Origin: Amia ocellicauda
Lineage: Eukaryota > Chordata > Actinopteri > Amiiformes > Amiidae
Length of the DNA: 64,000 nucleotides
Assembly: GCF_036373705.1 (NCBI RefSeq)
Contig: NC_089856.1
Span: 30,786,298-30,850,297 of the forward strand
Direction of reading: 5' to 3'
Numbering within the stretch: the stretch's first letter is position 1; each line of letters begins with the position of its first letter. Under the pieces are notes generated by a model. The model was given only the letters and a program-made list of their open reading frames with translations, was not told where the DNA came from and did not search any database. Shown here one piece after another: positions 27,701-39,273 of this stretch. A program made the position numbers and the translations under genes.

Positions 27701-30650
27701 CAATGGTATAACACAACAGGAAGGTAAGTAAGACGCTGTGTAGTTTGAGTCATGCATATTTCAGCACTGACACTATGTTAGTGCTCTACTTACTGTTCTC
27801 TTTCCTCACTTACTCTGAAAAGATAGATGGTTTGAATTTATCTTGAGATGCGCTTTAGGACCAAAGTAACACCGTAGACCTTTGTTGAATTTTTAACGCG
27901 ATTGGGAAACAGATAAAAGCTTTTATGCCAACAGGAAAACAATATATCCATTTCACTTCAGTTTGAAATGCACTAAAATCCACACACAGTATTCATTCAT
28001 TCAGAAATTAGTTGTCGTAGTATATATTCATGGCAAATACAAATATATATGGTCCTAATCTGGCCAGTCTAGAGTATACATAACAGTTTGACTGTGGGTG
28101 CTGTTTCCTACCATTACTGGATTTTTCTTTGTCTTTGGAGAGAGCCCGGTCTCACAGATGATTTTTCTTAAGGTGTGTGGAAGACCTGTCACAATGTGCA
28201 ACTGACAGCTCTCCTGATCTGCAGCATCAGTCCATCACAGCACCTCTCCTCTTCACTAAAAACAACCTTACTTTCTCTTAAAAAAAAGAAAGTTCTTTCA
28301 AATAATCATCTGCGAATGTTCATCCACATAAAATGGGAACCTTTCTGTCCATACATTGGTTTGATTGCTCAGCATTACGATGTAAACAGCCCCACAACAT
28401 TCTTCATTTTTTCCTTTTCTTTTTCTTTTCACAAGCCATTTATCATGGGAATGCTTGTTTTGCATGCTATATAACAGTCTAAGATCAAACCTCAAAAGCA
28501 GCACGGTCAAAGTGAGCTGTCAGGAAGATGCGCAAGACAGACACTGGGAATGTAAAAAAAAAAAAACCAGAGTTTATGAAGGTTTGTCTGCTACTGGGGG
28601 GCATATTCAATGTGGTGGAACCTTGAAAGGTTTTTCCACTGTCATGAAATGTGATTTTAATTATAATCACTCAGCATCATTTCTTTGTTTCATCTTCATT
28701 CATGCAAATGTATGAAGCAACAAAAGTTCCTAATGAATGCTCCATAAATAAATGACGACAAAGCCTTTACTAATATCTTAATGCACAGAGACTAATGGAA
28801 ATGAAGCTAGCCTTAGCCAGTGAGCTGCATTAAAAATAATCTCCCTGAACAAAGAACCTAATTGCTGGCAACGGCATATACTGGAGTCAGGTGCTATAGC
28901 TGCCCCCCCCGGTGCTGGTTTTGTGACTATCAGTTACTCCCCTCTGGCAGCTCATATACAGAGATGAAGCATTGAGCTGGTTATGAGATCCTCTGGCTTC
29001 AGTTTCAGGGGCTGCCATGCACTGTTTTCTCTGTGTTTTCATTATCTTTGGTCTCGAAGCGTAATAACAAGGACAGAAGCTGACGGGATCTATTCTGCTT
29101 GTGTTCGTTTGGTTTCCAGCAAAGTAATGGTTCAAAAACCTCATCAAGCACTTTCTAGAGAGACAGCTTATCAACACTCATGCCAGGGACTCAAATCCTC
29201 AGTGCATAATGAATGAGTTCGTAAAACCTAACATCAGTCAATGAGTTGGCAGTAAAAGAAATTTACAGAAATGTGCAGGCGGTGAAATGGGTATAAAACA
29301 GAAAAGCCTCGTCCTGTTTTGGATATCACTTCTGTTTGTTCACTTGAATTTTTAAGTTTCAATCAAATGTATTTTTTTAAGAGAAACAAACATTCTGTTT
29401 TCCCTGCTTATGGTCCCTCTGCAACAGAAATAGATTGCAACTGAATAAACACCTTGCTGCGTTTTAATGATATCCGCCCATCTGGCAATGTTATTGTGTG
29501 CGTTGATCTCTCTGATTGCTTATTACATGCCTGCACACATGTTGTTTGTACATGTCTGGCCTTGTTTAAATGCAGTCTGTGTCTCCCCACATGGCAGTCA
29601 GAACATCTCATTTCCTCTCAAAGCTTTTAACAGATTGTTTGGGACACAAGCCAGTCCTGTGTAATGCAGGCATTTCCTCACACGAGGCAAGATCCCATAC
29701 AGGTCACTAACTCAGAACCACTGTCTCTGGGAAAAATACTTGATACGTCTCATACAGGTTTTGGAATATAGCATTACCCAATTAGCAATGCTCTCAGTAT
29801 TTAACAGCATATATTGGTGACTAGTTGCTAATGCTTGAGAGTGCTGAAGTAAAACTTTGTATGAAATAATTTGTCGGTATGGAGCATTGAACAGTGTTTA
29901 CTGTATTCCATTTAAATTCAGTAGATACCATCCCTAGGAATGATTTTACTTGGAAAAGATTGAACTCTTCAAAAAACTAATACATAATTAGATCAATAAA
30001 GCAGAGCAGTTGAGTAGTGGACAGCCACTAGGGGGAGTGCAAGGTCTGATTAAATGAATGAAACCTCATTGACTGTCTTACAAAGAATGATCTGGACATA
30101 ATATACCCTCCTTTAAGGGATTTCAAAGCATAAATGGTCCTTAAAATCAGCAGGCTTCAAAAACAAATTCACAACATCAAACCATACATGACATGGTCTA
30201 AATCAGTGGTTCTCAATCATGGTCCCGGAAGAACACCTACCCTGCTGTTTTTTGTTCAAACCGAACTCTCAATTATTTAATTGAACTAATAATTTCCTAA
30301 CTCAGAGCCTTTTAATAATTTTTAACAGTAGGGGTTTTAAGTTAAGTTTAAAAGTGTATCAGGAAATTATTTTATTAAGTAACCAACTTCTTATCAGTTA
30401 CACAATTTAAAGATTGTGTAATCAAATTATGTCAATTAAGTAATTGAGAGTTCAGTTGGAACAAAAACCAGCAGGGTTGGTGTTCCTCCAGGACCAGGAC
30501 TGAGAACCACTGGTCTAAATTAAAATTAAAAGCTTCCAGTAACCCTCCTGTACCTTTACACACTAAAATTCACCAAGAACAATTATATTAAGTTAAACAA
30601 GATCATATTAAAATAACAACACATTCAAAGAATCAGTCCTGAGAGTGAAG

Positions 30651-30723
<73 letters not shown>

Positions 30724-33700
30724 AAATTAAAATTTGATAAATAAATAATTATGATAGTGTTTCTGATAGCAATTGACCTTTTCCAATGCTTTTAGTGGAT
30801 TCAAAGCATTATTGATTGCAGTAATTATTTTCAAAAACGTATTAAAATTTAAATCAATAAATAAAAACATTTAAAACAACAGAGACAAACAATAACCATT
30901 GTGTTAATGTGACAGTTTGAATTGGAGAGGAGAAACTCTGTGGTTCTGATGTGAAGTGAAAGTCTTGCTAAGGGAACAACAAACAAAATGCTCAGCAGAC
31001 CACGCAGAGGTGGCTGGCATCCATCACAACATCACCCCCGCCGATGCCAGCTGGCCCCCGCCTAGTCGGCCAGTGAACCTGAACATGGATGGGAGCTCTG
31101 ATACCCAAGAGATACCTCATTAGAGAGACATCCAACCACTACAAGTCAAGAAGATCTCAGAAAGCTTGAGCACTGATCTGGAGACAAGCATCATGGAGGC
31201 GTAAATCAGTTTAACCATTAGCATCTCTAGCCTTTATTGGCGAGATCGCCACAGCTCAATGGCCGTATCCATTTCCAGGTTGCCCTGCCAGCATGTGCAT
31301 CATGATTACAGATAGACAAGACTAAATCTCTGATACACTACCCCATTGTTTCGTTGCCCGTAAAAGGAATAGAAATCCATCCAAGTGTGTAGGATTCAAT
31401 GTCCATCTTTTCCCCCCTTTGTTTACGGACGCACCCCCAGCCCCCGTTCCTCACATCCACACTCGCATTGGTCTCCACCTACAGGAGTGACATCACTGGC
31501 CACACAATCCCCCTTCAATTATTTAGGCCATTCTAAGATGTGCTGCATTCTGAGTTTATTGTGTATTACCTGCTGATCCTTGGGTTTTTTCTCCACTGAC
31601 TGGGAAGGAGCTGACAGTGTCAAATGCTTCGTAATCTGGGCTTCAGGAAGTATGTCATTTTTGGCAAGAGATAATCTCTGAGGGGTTACAAAGACAGATG
31701 TGGATGAGGATATAGCAGGTTGTAAGTAGAGATTTTGAATCAATATATATTGTCCAGAAAGAATGTCTGTATGTCACTAACGAAGTGGCAGTGTCAAGTT
31801 GGCTAATTGGCATTTACAATAGTGAGAGAGCTAAAGTTTTAAGGGAATGGAGATGCTTTTTGTGATACAGAGGCTGCCCGTTGAAAGTGATAAGTAATAT
31901 TTTTTAAGTATGTGTTTTTTTCTTTAGATAAAACACATTTTTGTTTAGATATGTGTATTTGTTTATAGAGTGCCCCTGGAGATTATTAGCAGTGCCGATC
32001 TGAGTTTCAAATTGGAGAGGATCAATGTTCAAGTTGTGTATTTTTTATAATGCAGAATGAATGGGGATACAAATCCCAAACTGATTATGTTTACAGGGAG
32101 CAAAGCTTCATAATAATGGAAATGCTCACATGTCAGGATTACAGTAATGCTGGCATTAAGTACTTGACATAATTTACTGTATTGGCATTATGTTTCATCT
32201 GTTCTTATGCTGCTCATAAACCTAATCTCCAAACTGTCTCGTGGCTCCGAGCTCCACACGGACAGAAAGCAATGACATCAACTTGAAATGAAAGGTTTCA
32301 TGTTAATTGCGTTCAGATTTTTGTGTTTACAACCACAATGTATTCCTAACATGAAGCGAGTGTTATATGTGATGCAATACCATAAATAAATAGTGCTCGG
32401 AGATGGTAGTGGATCGTAAAGTTCAACACAGAATATAAGAATGACTCAGGATTAGAACGGACATTTACAAGTGAAATGTAGACATGCAGTAGTCTATTCA
32501 GTGTTAAAGTAGTGAGGTATCATGGACTGTGAGTGACAGTTGCAGCTGACGCCCTCTCCCACAACCCAATTGTCTCTGAGGGATTACTGCAACCCCATCA
32601 ACAAGTGTTTCTCTCTCTTCTCAGTAAATTGAAATTAAATCCCTATGTCTTTATTTCAAATCAAATAAAAAATGCTACGGTAGAGTAATATGAATCTGAA
32701 AGGACAATGATTGTAATGAGTAATTTCATGCTGTATGTGCGACATCACGATTTTTATAACTGTTTACTCTAAAGATGTCTGTTTTGTTTTCACTTTTGGA
32801 CACTTTTAGTCTCCCCCCCGAAAGTTGAAACTATAGAAAAACTACAGCACTATTATTACTACCTGGATTGGCTGGGGATCAGATTGTCGTGTCTGTCTTT
32901 AGGTGTGTTCGGTACAGTAGACTCTACTGGTGTAAATCAGCTCGACTGGTCTCGAGGTGTTTCAATTCAGAAAAGGCACGGGGCCCTCATTCATACCTGA
33001 AAGAAACAATTCTGCAAATCACAGCACCTTTAGGGGGATGTCACCTAAAACCCCTTATCGAATGACTGCCTTTTATCTGGTGTGGAGCCATCCTTTATGC
33101 TTTGCCATGTAAAGGAGGCTCAGTGGGGTTCAAACTCAAAATAGCAGCCTTTTCATACTTGCTTTAATCTTTCTTTCAAGCGCATATATTTTATTGATGA
33201 CATGTTCCAACCCTCCATCCTCATGGATACATTTGGCAGGCGTTCACTGCCTAGCCACTGAATCAAGTATTGAGACGTGATCCTTGAAGTATAACAGTGG
33301 CTCACAGAAGCGTTAGGACCAGAGGCAGAGAGACCATAAACCACTGAGAAATAGAAACATTGTCAATATGTGTGCCATAACTGTTACAAGGCTGTGTAAT
33401 ATATTTTAGGATAAAGATCACATGGCACTATTTGAAAGAATGATGCTAGAAGTCAGAGTTAGTCTGGTCTGTCAAAATTGTCCCTCTGTGGAAGAAATGG
33501 TCACAGTTTGAATGTTGACATTTTAGGTTATTCCCATTATAATGGGCAAGTTTCCATTATAATGGTTACAGTGAAGTTAAAGTATTCTAATAGTTTAGTT
33601 AGACAAGACATCTCTGTTTTAAAGGTGTGTTGATAATCTACAATAATAATGCCACGTTGCAGGTAATTTAGAGGAGTGCTTATTTTCCACCATTATTCTC

Positions 33701-36700
33701 CTCTCACTCAGACTGAGAATATCGCTAATCCATTTCAGATCAGGGATTGCTTCAGTCCAGATGTTTTTACAGTGGGGCATTGTACACCTGCTTAGTATGC
33801 TTAGTGGATTCCAATAGGATATTATACAATTTTACCAAAGTATCTGATTTTGGTTGGCTGCCCACATAGTCTGGAATTGTGAAATTGTCAAATCTGTGAA
33901 TCAGTTCCAGCAACTTTGTTTGAAATGCCTACTGTATGTCAGTACCACCCATTTGGTTATTATTGTGTATGACCATAATACAACACTTAGCTTTGTAACC
34001 TTATAATTAAGTCATGTGGATGCAATTAACATTTTCTTTATGTCATCCACAATGCACGTAACACATTTTCTTATTTACAGCCAATTTCAGGTTGCTTTGG
34101 TCTCTGCTCTTTTTTTGCCTGAGCCTAATTAACACCCTGTTTGGTATTCATTGCCCCAGCCCTCGACAGCAGACGGCTCCCTGCCTGAGAGCAACACTAA
34201 CGAAGCAGAAAAGCGAGGAAAACCAGCAGTATCCTGGCAGCCCAGCATCCCAGACTACTACCGGCGCCTGAACGACCGGCGCAGAGACTCGTGCAGCTCC
34301 AGCGCAGGGATGGAGAGCAGCAAGGTAACGGTAACACAGTCGCTGAAGAGTACTGTCTCTTTCCAGTAGAGGGGGCAGTTGTTGCCAAGCATTTTGTGGA
34401 AAATCTTTGGAGATTATAACTAAAAACTAAATATGACATTCTCCTTAAATGTTATTTAGTCTTCAGGGGCCTCGGTCCTCCCTGTTTTCTGTAACTTTTT
34501 GCTTTGTTTTCATGCTTGCCTAAGAAATGTTCCCACTGAAAGTACAGGTCTGATGAAGGTGACCAGTCTTTGTGTTTTGCAGCAGCAGCCTCTAGTGAAA
34601 CAAGTCTCTGCCCCACAACATCATCCACCTCCACCTCCAGCCCCACCGTTACCTCCAGCTCTGGCCTCGACCCCCTGGCTGACACAGCAGACAGATACTG
34701 GTGAGAATCAAAATACTCTCGCAGTCTTTCATTTGTTAATAAACCCCACCGCTTGAAAACTGCAAGACCTCTTCTGACGTATCAAATGCATTTACACTCA
34801 CTTTTCTTAAACAAGGCTTTCTTGCTGTTGCAGATAAACTGCTAAACCACGCATTTATTTTGTTATCCCCAATTTGCAAGACAGTAGAGTAGTAACTCTT
34901 TGCTAATATATTAATTTTTGTGGATTTTTTTGTGTCAGAGCTGTGCCACAGTTGTGTGACAGTAGCATTCCCTTGTGATTATTAGTTTTATTTATTTATT
35001 TCCAGGAATAAAGCCCCTTGACATAATGAAGCCCAATGACAGGAGCAGAAAGCTCTTCTCCGAAATGAAATCCATCAAGTCTTTGAAAAAGGCTGGGATC
35101 ACTGCCATATTTACAGGGCAAACGGTGAGTCCTGCTTATTTTTGCTTTACTTAGAACACTTACTGTTTTTTTTACCTGCAACAAATGTTTAAAAGGGCAA
35201 AGAAGCTTAGGCCACAGTCTGATTTGAAACTGGATCAGATAATCTCTGTTACCCTCTCAGGGGCAGATGGGTGCCAAGCATCTGAGTGCACATTGGCAAA
35301 GTGATACCTGACCTGTTGTCTGAAACAGCTCTTGGAAACCCCCATGGTCCAGATTTGCTCTCAGGATTAAGTTTTATTTTTTAATTTACAAGTCCTTAAC
35401 ACGTGTCTCTGTCAAGTCTTTTGTGTAGGCTTTTGATTTTAAAAGGAGGTTATTTGGTAAAGAATTCCAGCCTTCTTGCAGAATACATACCAATTATGCC
35501 AATTATACACAGAGATGTAAATTAGGAACCTGGTAGATGATTAGTGTCAATGTAATCTGCCTTTCATAGAAACCTGAGGGCAAGGGGAATGGGGTGGTGG
35601 AGTTGCCTACAGAGGAGGCCAACCTGGCTGACATTGACTCCCTGGTGCCGACCCATGATGAGAGAGGGAACCCAATTGCTGAGTGGAAGCGGCAGGTTAT
35701 GGTGCGCAAACTGCAGGCGCGGCTACAGGATGAGGAGGATCAGAGGAGGAAGGTACTGAGCCCTGGCCAACTTTTCATCCCTGTAACCCTAGGGGCCGAA
35801 TCTCAGGCCTCTTAGCACTTCATTGACTACAAGTGGTGGGGGTGGGGTCTGTACTTCTAATGAATACATTCCAACACTAGTAAACTATTGTTGATTTGGT
35901 AGCTAGTTGGACCCTTGTTCAACTTTTCAAGAATGGTGTCCTGCAGGATAATTATGAATAGGCTTCCAATACCCCTGGACTTTGTATCCTTGTTGACTTT
36001 CAACTAGTTTTGGTTACTAGTTGTTTGGAGATCAGAATCAAATGACTGTTAAACCTTTAAACGTTCTATGAATAACATACCTTTCAGGGCAGGAATAAGT
36101 CTGGTCTCCCTTCTTTGGTAGCACTTGACTGTTGTCACCTTTCTCTTTTGTCCTCAGGAAAATGGAAACAAATACATTCAGATGGATGGCTGGAGGTACT
36201 CCCAGGCTCACAATGCAATCCTTGGCCCGTTTGGAGAGCTGCTGACTGAAGATGATCTCATCTATCTAGAGAAACAGATTGAGAATGTGCAGATGAAAAA
36301 GAAGTGTCAAGCATACGAGTCTGAGCTCTCCCGCTTAGCTGAAGAGCTGAGAACCATTCTGCCTGCCCCCATTGTCAACATCACAGTCAACACACAGTTC
36401 ATGCATCAGAATGCCGGGAAGGACGAGCACGTGCCTTTGCCAGTGTGGTGCAACCGGATATCAAGCATTGTAAAGAGCATGTCTTTGCTCTTGACCAACG
36501 TCAATGACAAGGACCAGGGAGATTCGGAAACCATCTCCAAGATGCCCAACACCGAACTTGTGTCTGTTTTCTCTCAGAAGCCAGAGAGGCAGAATTCAAC
36601 CAGGGGAAAGAGAGATAAGGTTGAAAAGGAGATTCAGGAGTTTGGAGTGTCCGTCAGGAACCTGAGGTCAACCTTTGAGAAGCAAAGCCCAATCAAAGAG

Positions 36701-37741
36701 AGGACATGCCCCTTCTTTGAAGATACTGATGAGGAGACCATGATGGAGAGCAAGCGGAGGAGTCCTGTTAATGAATGGATGGAAACAGATTCTGAACAGG
36801 TCAATGTTGATCAGCCTGCTGAAGTCGACCACACTAGTGATTCGGGTATTGGGTCAGAGGAAGCCCCTGCAGAAGCGAGCGTTTCTACAGTGCAGGAGAG
36901 CACCAGCTTGCGGAAAGAGCGTATTGTGGTCTTGTTCTTGGGCCACTGGAAAAAATCTGCCTACACCATGGCTGTGAGATCAAAGGACCTTCTGAGGAAA
37001 CAGAGTCTGGCTGATCAAGCAGCAACCGAGCAAAGTGATGAGAAAGGCAGAGAAGAAGCACCTCAGGAATCCGCACCCAAGAAGACAATGGAGAATGGCA
37101 ACCTAGGACACTTCTTCCAACAGAGAAGTGCCATTAACAAAATGATTGGCAACTGGAGAAATATTATCGCTCGAGTGCCTTCACGGCAAATACGACGTTT
37201 GCATCGCCAGCGGGTTACTTACTCCCCAGAGCAGTTCCTGCCTCGTGTGAATGGGGCTCCCATTGATTACAACAGCCTGACCCTTGACCTCTTCATGCTA
37301 GGCTACTTCCATATCCTTGAGCAGGACTTACCAGCAGATGAGAGGAAAATGAGACATCTGCTCTGTTTCGAGGTTTTCGACCGGCTCGGGGAGTTCACAT
37401 GGGAGACAGTACGGGAATTCCACAGGGCAGTCATCAGTGACATTGAAGATGGGAATCGGGAATGGAAGGATGGGTTTGAAGACATCAAGGTCAAGTTTTT
37501 CGGGAATGCGCAAAGCCAGTCTGCTTCTTTGTCTGGCCCTGATAAGCAGCCCACGGCAGCCCACAGAACGGTGCCCAAAGTCATGGTCCAGAGCGCCACT
37601 CCCGAGGAAAAGGAGGACTTCATAAGGCATGGGGGCAGCAACATCTCCAGCTTCAGCAATGATGAAATTTGCAAATACATCGACCGCAGCTTCGCTTTTT
37701 GGAAAGAGAAAGAGGCAGAGATTTTTGACTTTGAGGAATAA
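18736..37741 (+). CDS. espnl: Espin-like protein (ankyrin repeats, Pro-rich, WH2-like, espin-type C-terminal region)
   Basis: Ten exons: 18736-19029, 19907-20097, 26469-26655, 26913-27095, 27214-27345, 34160-34324, 34583-34700, 35006-35124, 35570-35752 and 36158-37741. Phases join to 1051 codons plus stop (human ESPNL is about 1005). Residues 1-329 form ankyrin repeats ([42 protein letters not shown]). Then come a linker with [12 protein letters not shown], a proline-rich segment ([13 protein letters not shown], about 395-410), a WH2-like motif (439-460), the espin-type stretch [16 protein letters not shown] plus [15 protein letters not shown], and a large ESPNL-specific C-terminal region starting [23 protein letters not shown] is known as a myosin-III cargo in hair-cell stereocilia; N-terminal ankyrin repeats bind the motor. 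Start chosen because residues 1-30 align with the mammalian start, although the frame stays open to 18550. Introns 2 and 5 exceed 6 kb and hold several transposon relics. Confidence 0.94.
19030..19906 (+). other. ESPNL intron 1
   Basis: 877 bp, AT-rich, canonical borders; nothing recognisable inside. Confidence 0.7.
21645..21735. repeat. Weak match to a dispersed fish repeat
   Basis: The text TTGATTTAACCTTTAATCAG followed by GAGGTCCCACTGACATTA resembles a repeat widespread in fish genomes. Only this core is recognisable and the family is not assigned. Confidence 0.4.
22134..23461 (+). mobile_element. Tc1-like transposon, 5' terminal repeat truncated
   Basis: The 3' end is intact: its terminal sequence (ATCAAATACTTTTTTCCCTC, ACTG) stops at 23461 before a TA dinucleotide. 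The 5' side keeps only a short piece of the inverted repeat (TTATAAATTGATTTG, 22136-22150) and then jumps to the pre-ORF region (AAAGGGAGTGCTCCTAATCT). Excision would need both ends, so the copy should be immobile. It sits in sense orientation in ESPNL intron 2. The family (repeats reading 'GTGAGGGAAA' outward) is one I recognise from many teleosts. Confidence 0.92.
22248..23254 (+). pseudogene. Tc1/mariner transposase with two frame breaks
   Basis: Start ATG at 22248 gives [20 protein letters not shown], the paired-type HTH DNA-binding domain, up to a stop at 22758-22760. The reading moves by one frame near 22741-22743 (about five bases missing compared with the family) and again near 22790 (one extra T). 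The rest is open to the TAA at 23252-23254. DDE residues are visible: SDET in the first part, [10 protein letters not shown] and [11 protein letters not shown] in the last. A few other codons also appear lost around the first break. Non-functional as it stands. Confidence 0.93.
23951..24017. repeat. Short retroposed dispersed repeat with 13-bp target duplication
   Basis: A 67-bp insert beginning TCCATCCATCCATCCATCTT and continuing with CCGCTTATACTGGTTGAGG, a motif very common in fish genomes. It is flanked by the perfect 13-mer TCTGTCAAATACA at 23938-23950 and 24018-24030, which shows a clean recent insertion. Confidence 0.85.
24220..25043 (-). pseudogene. Decayed DIRS-like retroelement fragment
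   Basis: On the minus strand, 25043 to 24744 reads as a gag-like helical region ([20 protein letters not shown], then NAPISVFG), and in the same frame, after stops, 24734 to 24399 holds [18 protein letters not shown] and LCVWPLNGN. The second set resembles the end of the RT/RNase H region of DIRS-type (tyrosine-recombinase) retroelements. Most of the reverse transcriptase between the two parts is missing. The assignment rests on remembered motif similarity only; a gypsy-type origin is possible. Confidence 0.5.
30204..30512. mobile_element. hAT-type MITE with 8-bp duplication
   Basis: 309-bp non-coding element with terminal inverted repeats CAGTGGTTCTCAA / TGAGAACCACTG, flanked by the perfect 8-bp duplication GTCTAAAT (30196-30203 and 30513-30520). 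TIR sequence, duplication length and lack of coding all fit a non-autonomous hAT element. Confidence 0.92.
30650..30721. repeat. (TAA)n microsatellite
   Basis: About 24 near-perfect TAA units in ESPNL intron 5. Confidence 0.95.
35006..35124 (+). CDS. espnl: ESPNL exon 8, WH2-like actin-binding motif
   Basis: Encodes residues 424-463. The core [20 protein letters not shown] has the WH2 pattern: an amphipathic helix followed by a LKK-type motif (here LKKAG rather than LKKT/V). The same region exists in espin. Actin-monomer binding is inferred from the motif. Confidence 0.75.
36158..37741 (+). CDS. espnl: ESPNL exon 10, large terminal exon
   Basis: One uninterrupted 527-codon exon, residues 525-1051. 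It starts [20 protein letters not shown], then a helical stretch ([20 protein letters not shown]), a variable acidic middle rich in D/E/S, and a conserved-looking end ([18 protein letters not shown]... [12 protein letters not shown]). No known catalytic motif is seen. The beginning matches mammalian ESPNL closely. Confidence 0.93.
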   Translation, partial: ENGNKYIQMDGWRYSQAHNAILGPFGELLTEDDLIYLEKQIENVQMKKKCQAYESELSRLAEELRTILPAPIVNITVNTQFMHQNAGKDEHVPLPVWCNRISSIVKSMSLLLTNVNDKDQGDSETISKMPNTELVSVFSQKPERQNSTRGKRDKVEKEIQEFGVSVRNLRSTFEKQSPIKERTCPFFEDTDEETMMESKRRSPVNEWMETDSEQVNVDQPAEVDHTSDSGIGSEEAPAEASVSTVQESTSLRKERIVVLFLGHWKKSAYTMAVRSKDLLRKQSLADQAATEQSDEKGREEAPQESAPKKTMENGNLGHFFQQRSAINKMIGNWRNIIARVPSRQIRRLHRQRVTYSPEQFLPRVNGAPIDYNSLTLDLFMLGYFHILEQDLPADERKMRHLLCFEVFDRLGEFTWETVREFHRAVISDIEDGNREWKDGFEDIKVKFFGNAQSQSASLSGPDKQPTAAHRTVPKVMVQSATPEEKEDFIRHGGSNISSFSNDEICKYIDRSFAFWKEKEAEIFDFEE

Positions 37742-38269
37742 TTGTTTTTCTCTTATTTTATTATCTTTTTTCATATTGGTTTGGAGTACTTTATGTTCGT
37801 TTGTGCCTTCAGAGACTGGCTGCTGAGGACAGTGGGGTTTACAAGAAAACTAGTTTGAAAACAGATTATCTGTGAGTGTGTGTAACTTTGTCTTTTAAAG
37901 GAACACTAGAGGAAAGTGGATGCGCTTATTTTTTGTTCCACTAAAGGAATTCTAATATTAGTAATATGATATTGTTGTCTGTAAGTCTACAGAACCTGTG
38001 TTAACCCCTACCTGATGTGTCACCAATTGACTGCACTAAATGTATAAATGTCATATGAAATGATATAATCTCAAATATTTAATATTTGTTCAGAGTATGA
38101 TTCCATGGAAGTGCTGTATTCTTTTTACAAAGGCCTGTTGAAACATGGTAAATGCAGTACGGACCAACAAAACAAAGATGGCAAGGCATGCGCAAAAACA
38201 TGTAAAGCAAATGTAAAGCTTCATTAACAGTGCATACTGAGCTTGATAAACACTGTACCAATGTGCTAC

Positions 38270-38275
38270 AATAAA
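38270..38275 (+). terminator. Candidate poly(A) signal of ESPNL
   Basis: AATAAA 529 bp after the ESPNL stop. A second AATAAA lies at 38714-38719, at the end of a segment (TTTTGTAAGTCTGCTAATAA) that resembles the 3' tail of fish LINE/SINE repeats, followed by a short (AAT)n run. Confidence 0.5.
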
Positions 38276-39061
38276 CTTTTATAAGGGAACCTTTGATAAA
38301 ATGTCATCCCTTTTTATATCAGTTTCCAAAACATCAAAGAGAGAACAGATTAACTTGAATACTACATTTATTTAGTGGAGTGAAGAGAACTAATTTAAGA
38401 GCCCAGAACACATACATATATAGATTTTCTATCATGGAAAATCAGAAACCAATGTTTTTTTCCCCTCATGATCAGGTGATCACTTTAGTTAGAATGAATA
38501 GACATGTCAACGTCACCAAGCCATGTGTTGAACAACAATTCAGAGGAAAAGAAAATCAAGCACAGTCTTGTCATTTTCAGAAGCACAATTGTTTATATAA
38601 TTTCTATTTCCTTAAACATTGTTTACATACATATGCAATACTCCTTCTAATACATGTCTGGCAGATTGTATTGTATTTCACTTTGTATTGTGCTTATCTT
38701 TTGTAAGTCTGCTAATAAAGAAATAATAATAATAATACAAATAACGTATTACAGACCTCTGTTATCATTCTCTTAACCACAAATACTTTTGGTTATTACT
38801 AAAGCTAACTGGTCAATTATTAAAGACTTCCTGCTGAAAACAAACAAACAAACAAGCATAAAATAGTATTTTGGAATTCTGTACCCATTCAGTTGAACTG
38901 CTTGTACAAACAAATACATGAGAAGGAGGCTATGTATTTCTCTTTGAGATATTGTGATACAAAGATACTAGCATCTTCAGATGTGTCTTTACTGTCTTTG
39001 TTTCTTCTTATGAAGAATTAGTCCCTATTAGACAGTACTTGCGTGCATATTGCTTTAAGAG

Positions 39062-39273
39062 CAGGTGTTCAACTGCTCCCAATTGGAGGCTGAATTAAGT
39101 CCCGAGTCTCTGGAGACACTAAAAATAGCGGGGAGAAAGGCAAGCACACTGTGTCGAAATGACTCGGCACAAGTTTACTACATGTTGCCAATTCCCAAGT
39201 TTTATATCAACCACGTTTTGGCCTCCTGAAATTGTTTCCCTAAGATGTGAAGCTGGTTCCAGCCATCGCACAG
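39062..39273 (+). promoter_or_regulatory. Putative muscle-type promoter and non-coding exon 1 of KLHL30
   Basis: Two E-boxes, CAGGTG (39062-39067) and CAACTG (39070-39075), precede a perfect MEF2 site CTAAAAATAG (39119-39128). An AT-rich TTTATAT (39201-39207) could act as TATA box. A good donor (CACAG|GTAAGC) at 39273/39274 would end a non-coding exon that splices to the acceptor at 40561-40562, 75 bp before the KLHL30 ATG. E-box plus MEF2 is a classic skeletal-muscle arrangement and KLHL30 is muscle-enriched in mammals. The exact transcription start is not visible. Confidence 0.55.

Larger units (their letters stand above)
27346..34159 (+). other. ESPNL intron 5 (6.8 kb)
   Basis: Holds a hAT-type MITE (30204-30512), a (TAA)n microsatellite (30650-30721) and a GC-richer patch at about 30990-31330 of unknown nature. 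I saw no additional exon with convincing splice sites. A small alternatively used exon cannot be excluded. Confidence 0.65.
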
